Made by a program: the position numbers and the translations under genes
IMG/VR virus record: IMGVR_UViG_3300029983_000036
Location: 1-47,965 of that record
Length of the DNA stretch: 47,965 bases
Reading direction: 5' to 3' (one strand)
Origin: a virus
The notes under the pieces: model-generated
Told to the model about the DNA's origin: nothing
Database searches by the model: none
Seen by the model: only the letters and a program-made list of their open reading frames with translations
Part shown: positions 32,591 through 39,674 of the stretch, piece after piece
Layout: each line of letters starts with the position of its first letter
Numbering within the stretch: the stretch's first letter is position 1

Positions 32591-33196
32591 CTAAACCTGT
32601 AATTCTTTCTGAATATTTTCATTTTGCAGAAGGTTTCTAATCATTGATTCTCCAATTAAAAACCCCTTTGTAAGTGCATCAAATTTTGATAAGTCAGGAT
32701 AAAATCTTTTAATGAATAGACTTTGTTTGTAATTTGGGTTATATGAGCCAAAATCACACCATTTGCGCCCTGAAACCAACATGCCCATATTCATCTGCCA
32801 TATTGTTCCTGAGTCAATAGAATCACCCAAAAGTAACCCAAAATGAATTTCGTCATTTCTTGCTTTCAACTCAATAAGTCCATCATTAGAAACTAATCCA
32901 TCAGGTGAATAACCAACAAAATCAGAATGTTGAATAAATCCAACTTGCTTAACCGTATTTCCAGTTTCAAATTCATAGGTTAATCTTCCAATCGGCTCAA
33001 GTTCATTACCCCTTTCCATATCTTTGTTGGTGTATGATTGTCTTTCTACGATCATTTCACGGACAATCTGACGACAATAAGTTTCAAGTCCTTTGCCACA
33101 ATTCCCTATTGCCGTAGCATGAGAAGCAGACATTTTGCCTTTCTTTAACTCGAACCATTCGGGAGTTTGCTGAATAATATTTTCGTAAATTATCAT
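32591..33196 (-). CDS. YqaJ/lambda-type exonuclease (201 aa)
   Basis: TPEWFELKKGKMSASH (residues 11-26), GNELEPIGRLTYEFETG (63-79), and the PD-(D/E)xK site formed by YSPDGL (Asp99) and IELKA (Glu109, Lys111) match the YqaJ viral recombinase family. It digests one strand from double-stranded ends and feeds the RecT annealing protein encoded by the overlapping upstream gene. Length is typical. Confidence 0.88.
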   Translation of the reverse strand: MIIYENIIQQTPEWFELKKGKMSASHATAIGNCGKGLETYCRQIVREMIVERQSYTNKDMERGNELEPIGRLTYEFETGNTVKQVGFIQHSDFVGYSPDGLVSNDGLIELKARNDEIHFGLLLGDSIDSGTIWQMNMGMLVSGRKWCDFGSYNPNYKQSLFIKRFYPDLSKFDALTKGFLIGESMIRNLLQNENIQKELQV

Positions 33197-34131
33197 TGTA
33201 CTAAGGTTTTTGAAAATAAGGTAATCAATGATTCTTTTTGATCATCGGTAAATTTCCAGTTTAAAAGAAGTGAATCAAATTTACCATCGTATTTTTTCAG
33301 CAATTCCAATGCTTTCACTTCATTTTCTGGTTTGAAATTAGGCAATAAATTCATTAATTGTTCTTTACGTTCACCAAGCAAGCGAATGAAATTTACTTTA
33401 TCAGATACAGAATTTACATTTTCATTGTAAATCTTTGTAAGTTCGGCAAATTTTGTAGTTTTTTCAATTGCGGACTGAACAATAGTATCAACATTGGCCA
33501 GATTTAAATCATAGTTTTCATTGTCCAGCTTTTCAACATTGACAACGATATCACGAAAGTGACGCTTGCAGGCTCTTTTTATAACTGATTTTAAAACCAT
33601 TTCAGATTCCCATGCATCCCAAATGTTTTTTGTGGTTGCAACGGCTTTCATTTTTGCAATATCCTCCATATTGAGAGTTTCCAGAAATTCACCTCTGTTG
33701 TTTTTGATAATGCAATAAGTTCCAATAATTGTTTTATGATTTGCGAATGGATCTTTAAGCCGGTGGCTATAAATAACCCTTCCAGAGTCTTTAAAGAAAG
33801 AAAAATCATCGCCTTCATTTACAACTTGAATATCAAATGTTGATTCAGGATATACATTCAAAAGCAAGTTTTTATAAGCCTGATAATTATAACTTACTAT
33901 TATTTTACCTCTGTTTGAAATTGTGATAGTTTCACCGTCAATAAAAACATTATCCTTCGCAACCTTTTTATAAATATCAATTGCCTCATCTTCTTTGAAG
34001 AAAGGAAACCATTTGTTTTTTGGTGCATTATCTTTCTTTTCAGACTCCAAAAACTTTAGATAGTTAATGTATATTTCAACATTTACTTTATTATATTCTG
34101 AAAGTGATTCTGATACTTGTTTGTAATTCAT
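33193..34131 (-). CDS. recT: RecT single-strand annealing protein (312 aa)
   Basis: The segment YNYQAYKNLLLNV, KDPFANHKTIIGTYCIIK, and especially KNIWDAWESEMVLKSVIKRACKRHF (around residues 168-192) are characteristic of RecT. It binds single-stranded DNA and anneals it to complementary strands, working with the YqaJ exonuclease, whose start overlaps its stop by 4 bases. A helical tail follows. Confidence 0.88.
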   Translation of the reverse strand: MNYKQVSESLSEYNKVNVEIYINYLKFLESEKKDNAPKNKWFPFFKEDEAIDIYKKVAKDNVFIDGETITISNRGKIIVSYNYQAYKNLLLNVYPESTFDIQVVNEGDDFSFFKDSGRVIYSHRLKDPFANHKTIIGTYCIIKNNRGEFLETLNMEDIAKMKAVATTKNIWDAWESEMVLKSVIKRACKRHFRDIVVNVEKLDNENYDLNLANVDTIVQSAIEKTTKFAELTKIYNENVNSVSDKVNFIRLLGERKEQLMNLLPNFKPENEVKALELLKKYDGKFDSLLLNWKFTDDQKESLITLFSKTLVQ

Positions 34132-34144
34132 AATATTTTAGATT

Positions 34145-34480
34145 TTAAAAGTATTTTAACCAATCATAGTCCTTGATCAAGTCTTCAATATTCCACTGTT
34201 CTAATCCTTTAACCGGATTTCCCTTGTGGTACATATTGATCTTTTTAAGATTTGCGTAAACCGAAATAGGGTTACATTGATGATTACCGTCAAATTCATC
34301 GTATTCGACATTCAGGTCAAGAGTTGCGTAAACTTCAATTAGTTCGTTCAGGGGAAAGTTAATTTCAACACCCTTTAAGGATTCAGCAATGTATTGAGGG
34401 TCTAAAGAAAATAATTCTATTAACCTGTTATAGATGAATTTCTTTTCTTCATCGGATAGTTTAACTTCTTTGATAATCAT
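34145..34480 (-). CDS. Acidic early protein (111 aa)
   Basis: Mostly helical and acidic (KLSDEEKKFIYNRLIELF, DLIKDYDWLKYF). No motif is recognised. It lies 12-13 bases from both neighbours, between RecT and a coiled-coil protein, in the recombination operon. Confidence 0.6.
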   Translation of the reverse strand: MIIKEVKLSDEEKKFIYNRLIELFSLDPQYIAESLKGVEINFPLNELIEVYATLDLNVEYDEFDGNHQCNPISVYANLKKINMYHKGNPVKGLEQWNIEDLIKDYDWLKYF

Positions 34481-34492
34481 AGTGATTAAGAT

Positions 34493-35050
34493 TTAAAGTT
34501 CGTTATCAGAAGGCTTTATTGAACCCTTTATTGAACCCTTTAATAAACCAGTGAAAGGTATGTCTGCGGTATTATGATTCCATTCACCGACAGTAATATC
34601 AGAAGTAATAACACTACCATATTTTTTAACAATATAACTTTCAATAGCTTTTTTAATTTCGGCTTTATTTTTGCTATAATCATTATTGATTTTTTCAAGT
34701 GCTTCGATCCCTAAAGTGATTTCAGAAGTCATTGTATTGTATCTAATTTTACCAGAAAAACGATTAAATGATGAAGACAATTCCTTCACCCTACTTTCAA
34801 GTTCTCTTATCTTTTTATTTTCTTGGTATGAAATTGCTGTGTTGTTTGTTTCATTGATGGTTATTTCATCATTAACAATTTCAGTAATTTCAGAAACTTC
34901 AATAGATAGACCAGTGTATTTTTTGGAATAATAAGAATAAACCTGATTTTGGGTTTTGTCTGATTTAGCCACAAAGGTTACAATTGTGTTTAGATTTCCG
35001 GCACGAGTTCTTGTGCCAACATTAACGGTAAAAAATTTTGATTCGTTCAT
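34493..35050 (-). CDS. Early protein with central coiled coil (185 aa)
   Basis: Beta-rich first 60 residues, a short coiled coil (KIRELESRVKELSSSF, about 80-97), then a helical part. The C-terminus repeats KGSIKGSIK, encoded by a 12-base tandem repeat. It is the first gene after a minus promoter box at 35074. No family is recognised. Confidence 0.6.
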   Translation of the reverse strand: MNESKFFTVNVGTRTRAGNLNTIVTFVAKSDKTQNQVYSYYSKKYTGLSIEVSEITEIVNDEITINETNNTAISYQENKKIRELESRVKELSSSFNRFSGKIRYNTMTSEITLGIEALEKINNDYSKNKAEIKKAIESYIVKKYGSVITSDITVGEWNHNTADIPFTGLLKGSIKGSIKPSDNEL

Positions 35051-35073
35051 TTTATTTAAGGTTTAAAGTTTCT

Positions 35074-35104
35074 CAAAAGTACAAAACACGATTGATATAA
35101 ACAA
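35074..35104 (-). promoter_or_regulatory. Minus-strand promoter with consensus -7 box
   Basis: On the minus strand, TTG (35104-35102) is followed after 20 bases by TACTTTTG (35081-35074), a full match to TAnnTTTG. It lies 24 bases before ATG 35050 and would drive the recombination operon. Confidence 0.6.
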
Positions 35105-35129
35105 TGTTGTTAACATGTTTATAAACACA

Positions 35130-35642
35130 TTAAACTACTGTTCTTTTATCAATTGCAAGTCCGGCAGGTATGAGGTTTAAATGGTCAGCATGAATAGAAT
35201 ACAAGTATTCAAATAACCCAAGCTGATTGTGAATAATCCTGTATTCTTTTTTATACTTTAACAAGAACATGTGTTCAGTTGGAACATACTCAAAGAATGA
35301 TATTTCATTTCCAGCTTCATCGTATGAGTAAACTCCCATTTCTGAAAATTTACAGTGCTGAATGTCTTTTTGATAAAATGAGTAGCAGTCGGCTATTTTC
35401 AAGAGTTCGATAATTGGAAACGTGCCATCCGGAAGGGGTTGTATTAATGCTGAAATAGGAAGAAGAAGGATTTTTGATGAAATTATGTGATATCTTTTAC
35501 GAATTAAATCAGTTATGTTGTTTATTGTAACCTCATACAATGATTCAGTGTTTGGATCACATGAAAAAATACCTTTTGAAATTGTTAACATTTTTACCCC
35601 AGTGCCTAGATAACCTTTAAGATATTTTAATTCGAGTTTCAT
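35130..35642 (-). CDS. Early protein of unknown function (170 aa)
   Basis: Mixed alpha/beta, hydrophobic core patterns but no membrane span (ISSKILLLPISALIQPLPDGTFPI). No motif is recognised. It lies after the cluster of small membrane proteins and before the promoter at 35074, separated by an 79-base gap. Confidence 0.55.
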   Translation of the reverse strand: MKLELKYLKGYLGTGVKMLTISKGIFSCDPNTESLYEVTINNITDLIRKRYHIISSKILLLPISALIQPLPDGTFPIIELLKIADCYSFYQKDIQHCKFSEMGVYSYDEAGNEISFFEYVPTEHMFLLKYKKEYRIIHNQLGLFEYLYSIHADHLNLIPAGLAIDKRTVV

Positions 35643-35644
35643 AG

Positions 35645-35860
35645 CTAAAATATTACTTCGTTTTCATTAAGCGATTTCATCGCACGTAAATAGTCCTCAT
35701 TTTCAGAGTTAGTTTTACTTTCTTCTGAAAAGTGATATTCTTTCGGGGGATTCAATAGAATGAATGTTATCAAGACGATGAATATCAAAACCAAAGTCCA
35801 AACAATTCCTAAAATTATATAGGCAATTGTTAATATAATGTTTAAGATTAAGTCTATCAT
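35645..35860 (-). CDS. Small two-segment membrane protein (71 aa)
   Basis: Residues 2-37 are almost entirely hydrophobic (ILNIILTIAYIILGIVWTLVLIFIVLI), enough for one long or two short spans, followed by a polar, acidic tail. ATGA overlap with the previous 40-residue protein. Likely inner membrane; function unknown. Confidence 0.6.
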   Translation of the reverse strand: MIDLILNIILTIAYIILGIVWTLVLIFIVLITFILLNPPKEYHFSEESKTNSENEDYLRAMKSLNENEVIF

Positions 35861-35979
35861 TTAAATGATTTTAAAATGTTGCCAATAATGCTTTCTCCTG
35901 TGATAAGGAAAAACAGAATGAAAATTACACAGAGAATAATACCTACGTAGTTTAAGAACAGTTTGGTTTTAGGGTTCAT
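35857..35979 (-). CDS. Tiny membrane protein (40 aa)
   Basis: One membrane segment (FLNYVGIILCVIFILFFLI) and short polar ends. ATGA overlaps at both ends (35976-35979 and 35857-35860) confirm translation in coupling with its neighbours. It has the size of small phage proteins that bind host membrane proteins. Confidence 0.6.
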   Translation of the reverse strand: MNPKTKLFLNYVGIILCVIFILFFLITGESIIGNILKSFK

Positions 35980-36695
35980 AATTCAGAATCTTTAATTGGA
36001 TTGAACGTGTGTTTTTTAGCTGGCATAAATAAACGCTTGTCTACTAAATACTCAATACTATCATCCGCAATAAGACAAAGTAAATAATCTGCATACGATT
36101 TTTTTATTCCTTTTTTGTAGATTTTACCTATTTCAAATTGAGGATATATAGTTTTGTCGGTTGCAGGTGTCCACCAATCCGAATCAGGTATTTTTGATTT
36201 TGATGTTTGATGTTTTTTGTGTTCAATACGCTCAGTGAGGTGTTTAATACGGTCTTCAAGTTCTACTATTAATCCTTTGTGATATTCATTATCGTGATTA
36301 AGTTCAAACTTTTCGAGCATCATTTTTTTATTGCGCTCAATTTCTTTTTCGTATCTTCTGTTTAAATCAGAGTAATCACCACAAAGGGCTTGATGTTCTT
36401 TATCTATGAAATTAATAGTTTTTATTCGATCTTGATTGGCCTTTTTAAGCTTTGCAATTTCTTTCCTTAGTCCTTTATGCTTTATTGACTTTTCAGCCTG
36501 TTTAAGCTTGTCTTTAAGATCCTCTTTGTCAATATCATACATTATTAAACGAATTGACTTCTTTTCACTTTCCTTTTTCAACTCAAAGTTTTTCAGGGCA
36601 AAATGAATAGTTCCTACTACGCCGATAAGGGCGATTGATACTAATGCGACGATCCACGTTTGTAGATCGAAAATTGTGCTGATAATTGGTTCCAT
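35976..36695 (-). CDS. Membrane-anchored coiled-coil protein (239 aa)
   Basis: Residues 13-35 form one membrane segment (WIVALVSIALIGVVGTIHFAL). Residues 38-160 are a charged coiled coil, and the end is a small domain (YAYDYLLCLIADDSIEYLVDKR-like) of unknown kind. It is probably anchored in the inner membrane with the coil in the cytoplasm. One of three neighbouring membrane proteins in the early operon. Confidence 0.6.
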   Translation of the reverse strand: MEPIISTIFDLQTWIVALVSIALIGVVGTIHFALKNFELKKESEKKSIRLIMYDIDKEDLKDKLKQAEKSIKHKGLRKEIAKLKKANQDRIKTINFIDKEHQALCGDYSDLNRRYEKEIERNKKMMLEKFELNHDNEYHKGLIVELEDRIKHLTERIEHKKHQTSKSKIPDSDWWTPATDKTIYPQFEIGKIYKKGIKKSYADYLLCLIADDSIEYLVDKRLFMPAKKHTFNPIKDSEL

Positions 36696-36857
36696 TTAAG
36701 CTAGTTTAAAGGTTAATTTTCCAAATTTATTATAAATATGCCCTTTCATTTGAGCGAGCGTAAGACTTGAATGTTTTAAAAACATTGTGTTTTTACTTCC
36801 TGAGTAATTACTTTTACCACCCAGTTCGGTAATAAATTTTGATACTAGATTTTTCAT
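36696..36857 (-). CDS. Small basic early protein (53 aa)
   Basis: Encodes MKNLVSKFITELGG, then a basic, Ser/Lys-rich middle and a helical end (GHIYNKFGKLTFKLA). Its stop touches the start of the next gene (36695). No family is recognised. Confidence 0.5.
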   Translation of the reverse strand: MKNLVSKFITELGGKSNYSGSKNTMFLKHSSLTLAQMKGHIYNKFGKLTFKLA

Positions 36858-36862
36858 GTTTG

Positions 36863-36988
36863 TTACTTTTTACGATTAATTTTTACTTTCGCTTTTTCCT
36901 GCTCTTTAGCCAAAGCTAGCAATTTAATGGCTTGTTCGCGATGATCTTATTTTTGGGTATGTACCCAATTAACTGATATTTGTTTCAT
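36863..36988 (-). pseudogene. Small basic early gene with in-frame TAA at codon 14
   Basis: From ATG 36988 the frame reads MKQISVNWVHTQK, then TAA (36947-36949), then DHREQAIKLLALAKEQEKAKVKINRKK to TAA 36865-36863. The second part is a clean amphipathic helix with a basic tail, and the frame ends 6 bases before the next gene, so one original gene is likely. It is the first gene of the early operon. A GAA codon would give TAA by one base change. Confidence 0.5.
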
Positions 36989-37018
36989 AATGTAATTTTT
37001 TAAGGTTTAAATTTGATA

Positions 37019-37026
37019 CAAATCTA
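37019..37026 (-). promoter_or_regulatory. Minus-strand -7 box TAGATTTG of the early operon
   Basis: The plus strand reads CAAATCTA, the exact reverse complement of a TAnnTTTG box, 31 bases before ATG 36988. A CAA further right (37042-37044) gives a -33 spacing of only 15, so the upstream element is uncertain. It lies opposite the plus promoter at 37107, forming a divergent control region. Confidence 0.5.
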
Positions 37027-37106
37027 TAAATTCAAATAATACAAACACATTTTAAACATGTGTCTTACAACATATCGAAAAAGTTTTTAATGTAATGAGT
37101 AAAGTA

Positions 37107-37114
37107 TATTTTTG
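37107..37114 (+). promoter_or_regulatory. Plus-strand -7 box TATTTTTG
   Basis: Full match to TAnnTTTG, 22 bases before ATG 37136. No clear TTG at the expected -33 spacing. It would start the transcript of the genes at 37136-38317. Confidence 0.5.
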
Positions 37115-37135
37115 ACGAAATTTAAAATCGAAAAT

Positions 37136-37372
37136 ATGAAAAAGTTGACTTGTAAATTAAATGGTAAAAGATACCTACTTGTCAAGTGTCCGGTCACAAA
37201 GGATTCAGTTCAAAAAATAGAATTAGCTATTAATAAATTCGAGTGCCTGTATCAGGGCTTTGGATATGAAAAACCAAGGGACATAAATTTAAAGGAAAAA
37301 CAATTCATTAAAATTCTTATCCCTGAAGAAAATGTAATTTCCTTTAATAATGAAGCTTTTAAAACAACATAA
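37136..37372 (+). CDS. Small basic protein of unknown function (78 aa)
   Basis: ATG 37136 is preferred over TTG 37112, which overlaps the promoter box. The product is basic and beta-rich (KLTCKLNGKRYLLVKC), with three Cys. No motif is recognised. It is the first gene of the plus transcript that starts the divergent region. Confidence 0.6.
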   Translation: MKKLTCKLNGKRYLLVKCPVTKDSVQKIELAINKFECLYQGFGYEKPRDINLKEKQFIKILIPEENVISFNNEAFKTT

Positions 37373-37383
37373 AAATCGAAACC

Positions 37384-37521
37384 ATGAACGAAAAATTGAT
37401 AGAACACATAAAAAATTTCGACGGGGTTACTAGCGTCACTGAAATATATTGTGACGATCCTGAAACTGTTGTACTAGAGATTGAAGTAGGCAACAAAGAT
37501 TTAAAATTAAACAATGAATAG
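37384..37521 (+). CDS. Small acidic protein (45 aa)
   Basis: Encodes MNEKLIEHIKNFDGVTSVTE and an acidic beta-like remainder (YCDDPETVVLEIEVGN). Its stop TAG lies inside the next gene (8-base overlap), which supports coupled translation. No family is recognised. Confidence 0.55.
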   Translation: MNEKLIEHIKNFDGVTSVTEIYCDDPETVVLEIEVGNKDLKLNNE

Positions 37522-38317
37522 ACAAGAAAAAAGACAGGCCCGGATAGAACGTTTTCGGGAGTTGGCTGCCAAAGCAGACAAGGAATCAGATCAATCATTT
37601 GAACAAGCTACTAAAATGGCTGATTTTATCCCCTTTGGTCAGCCTATTTTGGTAGGTCATCATTCAGAACGTGGAGACAGGGCCTATCGGTCAAAGATTC
37701 ACAACAAAATGAATAAAGGTGTTGAATTAATGCACAAATCAAAATACTACGAAGAAAAAGCCGAGGCAGCAGAAAACAATACTTCAATTTATCTTGAAGA
37801 TGATAATAGTATTGAAAAACTGACAGAAAAGGTTGAAAAATTATCGAAACTTCAGGAAACCATGAAGGCTACGAACAAAATACTTTTCAGCAAAAGAACA
37901 AGCGAACTGCAAAAAGTTGAAGCACTTCAGGAACTTGGTTATTCAGAATCATCCGCGATAAAAGTAATGCAACCCGGATGTTATAATCAAATAGGGTTTG
38001 AATCATACCAGCTCACAAACAATAATGCCAGACTAAAAACTGCAAAAGAAAGGCTTGAAAAAGCTATTAATTTGAAAAGTACAGAAAGTAGTGAAATTGA
38101 AATAAACGGTGTCAGGATGTTATCAAATACTGAAAATAACCGGTTGCAATTATTCTTTAATGGCAAGCCCTCAGACGAAATTAGATCAGAATTGAAACAT
38201 TCCGGATTTCGTTGGACACCTTCAGTTGGTTGCTGGCAGAGTTATTTGAACAAATACCAGATTGACAGGGCTAAAAATTTACTGAAATCAATTAAAATTA
38301 ATCCTGTTGCTTCGTAA
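37514..38317 (+). CDS. DUF3560-type protein (267 aa)
   Basis: Residues 1-80 follow the DUF3560 pattern: RQARIERFRELAAKA, MADFIPFGQPILVGHHSERGDRAYR, then a Lys-rich helix. Residues 90-170 are a coiled coil. The C-terminus (LFFNGKPSDEIRSELKHSGFRWTPSVGCWQ) is a small module often found at the end of phage and plasmid DNA-processing proteins. Function is unknown; it may act on DNA. Confidence 0.8.
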   Translation: MNRQEKRQARIERFRELAAKADKESDQSFEQATKMADFIPFGQPILVGHHSERGDRAYRSKIHNKMNKGVELMHKSKYYEEKAEAAENNTSIYLEDDNSIEKLTEKVEKLSKLQETMKATNKILFSKRTSELQKVEALQELGYSESSAIKVMQPGCYNQIGFESYQLTNNNARLKTAKERLEKAINLKSTESSEIEINGVRMLSNTENNRLQLFFNGKPSDEIRSELKHSGFRWTPSVGCWQSYLNKYQIDRAKNLLKSIKINPVAS

Positions 38318-38368
38318 ATTTATGCTGAAAAACATTAAAAATAAACTTGTAAACATGTTTTTCAACAG

Positions 38369-38398
38369 TTGATATTTTAAAAATCCGGTGTATCTTTG
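38369..38398 (+). promoter_or_regulatory. Plus-strand promoter, TTG-N19-TATCTTTG
   Basis: TTG at 38369-38371 and TATCTTTG at 38391-38398 have the exact 19-base spacing of Bacteroidota promoters. It lies 34 bases before ATG 38432. One of the best promoters in the window. Confidence 0.7.
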
Positions 38399-38431
38399 AA
38401 TCATACAAAAACAATCTAAAAACTTGCTATT

Positions 38432-38521
38432 ATGAAAACTATCAATTTAATCAGAGACTTTGTATTTTGTTCTGGATTCGTGGTATTTGCCTATATCGCA
38501 ATAAGGTTGCTTTTATCATGA
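38432..38521 (+). CDS. Tiny membrane protein (29 aa)
   Basis: Encodes MKTINLIRDFVF followed by a hydrophobic segment (GFVVFAYIAIRLLL). ATGA overlap with the next start at 38518. It lies directly after a strong promoter, so it is probably made early and in quantity. Function unknown. Confidence 0.5.
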   Translation: MKTINLIRDFVFCSGFVVFAYIAIRLLLS

Positions 38522-38679
38522 AAAAGCTACTAATTTACGGCGTTGAACTTACTGAACTTGAAAATATGAAGTTCAGCAAATATCTTTCAAATGAGGGTAT
38601 CGCAATGAACACTAAGAAAGAATCTGAAAGGACCGTAATTACTCAAAACTGGAAAAATTCACAGAAATATATCCAGTAA
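38518..38679 (+). CDS. Small basic protein (53 aa)
   Basis: Basic, mixed helix and strand (KLLIYGVELTELENMKFSKYL), overlapping the previous stop by 4 bases. ATG 38518 is chosen over the longer frame from 38467, which lacks a leader. No family is recognised. Confidence 0.5.
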   Translation: MKKLLIYGVELTELENMKFSKYLSNEGIAMNTKKESERTVITQNWKNSQKYIQ

Positions 38680-38700
38680 AAATAATTTGATGTTTTTTAG

Positions 38701-38735
38701 CATGGAAACAAATAAAAATGTACTTTTGTTCCATG
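38701..38735 (+). promoter_or_regulatory. Promoter box TACTTTTG inside an inverted repeat
   Basis: TACTTTTG (38721-38728) fully matches TAnnTTTG. CATGGAAACA (38701-38710) and TGTTCCATG (38727-38735) form an imperfect inverted repeat around it, a good layout for an operator. No TTG lies at the usual -33 spacing, so activation may be needed. Confidence 0.5.
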
Positions 38736-38855
38736 CCAGAATACAGAATAAATATTGTCGATTCATTTCATAAGATATCCGGTAAAAGTACCGGTCTGTA
38801 CCTGGCAGTACAAAGATTTAAGCACTTCGATTTATTTCGGGGTGCTTTTATCATT
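38735..38855 (+). ncRNA. Candidate small structured RNA
   Basis: The predicted transcript starts just after the TACTTTTG box. TGCCAG (38734-38739) can pair with CTGGCA (38802-38807), enclosing a hairpin CCGGT-AAAAGT-ACCGG (38779-38794). A terminator-like stem (38821-38830 with 38836-38846, two G-T pairs) followed by TTTTATC ends it at about 120 bases. The overlapping frame from 38718 has no protein-like features at its start. Function unknown. Confidence 0.45.
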
Positions 38856-38860
38856 TTATT

Positions 38861-39128
38861 GTCTGGTTACACTCGAAGCCTTAACCAGAAACGAACTCCT
38901 TATTTCGCAAAAAGGCCGGAACTCTCTCAGAATATATTTAAGTCAGCTTCAAAGTGGAGTCAACGTAGTAACACCGGACGAACTCCGACGTGATCAGTAT
39001 TTTTATAGGTTGACTTAAATGAATGGCGGTACGGATACCGTTATCTGAATATGTAGGGTAGGAAAGACTAACAAGGTAAGCAAAAAGGTTTTTCAACTGG
39101 ATTAAAAGATCACGGATAAAAAGGTGTT
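38861..39128 (+). other. Structured region upstream of terminase, with a coding remnant
   Basis: Hairpins are visible: CTGGTT/AACCAG (about 38863-38888), TTTAAGTCA (38937-38945) with TGACTTAAA (39011-39019), and CGGTA/TACCG (39027-39040). The frame ending at 39018 (TRNELLISQKGRNSLRIYL, then VVTPDELRRDQYF) reads like a protein C-terminus but has no good start, so it may be a remnant. Cos or pac sites often lie next to terminase genes; this is a candidate only. Confidence 0.35.
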
Positions 39129-39148
39129 TTGGAAATAACTGAACAATA

Positions 39149-39179
39149 TTTGATATTGACAAAAAAAACTGTAATTTTG
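39149..39179 (+). promoter_or_regulatory. Terminase promoter, TTTG-N19-TAATTTTG
   Basis: TTTG at 39149-39152 and TAATTTTG at 39172-39179, with exactly 19 bases between. It lies 30 bases before ATG 39210 and should drive the late (packaging and head) genes. Confidence 0.7.
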
Positions 39180-39209
39180 AAAGTCAAACTATTTAATGAA
39201 AGACTTACA

Positions 39210-39674
39210 ATGGCACGACCAATAGAATGGACAGAAGATTTAAAGCAAGCGGCTATTGCAACTATTATAGACCGAATATCAGAGGGTGAAAGTGTTCGTT
39301 CTATACTAAATAAAGACCGCGAAAACCTACCCTCAAATTGGCAGTTTCTTAGATGGGTATCTGAAAATGAGGAGTTATCTAAACAGTACGAATATGCAAT
39401 GGAAGTCAGATCACATCTTTTATTTGATGAGATTATAAATATTGCTGATTCTGTTGAAGATGATCTAATCACTACCGAAGATGGCAGGGAAGTTGTAAAC
39501 AATGGAGTAATTCAAAGAGACAGACTTAGAGTAGATGCTCGAAAGTGGGTATTATCAAAAATGAACCCTAAAAAATATGGCGAAAAATTAACTCAGGAGT
39601 TAACCGGAGCTAACGGAAAAGACCTAATACCAAAATCGGTCAGAATAGAATTTGGTGATTCAGATAATGAATGA
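39210..39674 (+). CDS. Terminase small subunit (154 aa)
   Basis: ATG 39210 is chosen, 30 bases after a good promoter; the frame upstream to 39129 crosses that promoter. The region ISEGESVRSILNKDRENLPSNWQFLRWV is the HTH that recognises the packaging site, and YEYAMEVRSHLLFDEI follows as usual. The C-terminal half forms the oligomerisation part. It overlaps the large subunit by 8 bases. Confidence 0.85.
   Translation: MARPIEWTEDLKQAAIATIIDRISEGESVRSILNKDRENLPSNWQFLRWVSENEELSKQYEYAMEVRSHLLFDEIINIADSVEDDLITTEDGREVVNNGVIQRDRLRVDARKWVLSKMNPKKYGEKLTQELTGANGKDLIPKSVRIEFGDSDNE

Noticed and set aside
38718-38993. 91-residue protein overlapping the candidate small RNA
   Set aside because: Its start overlaps the promoter box and its sequence crosses a terminator-like stem; an RNA fits better, although a protein is not excluded.
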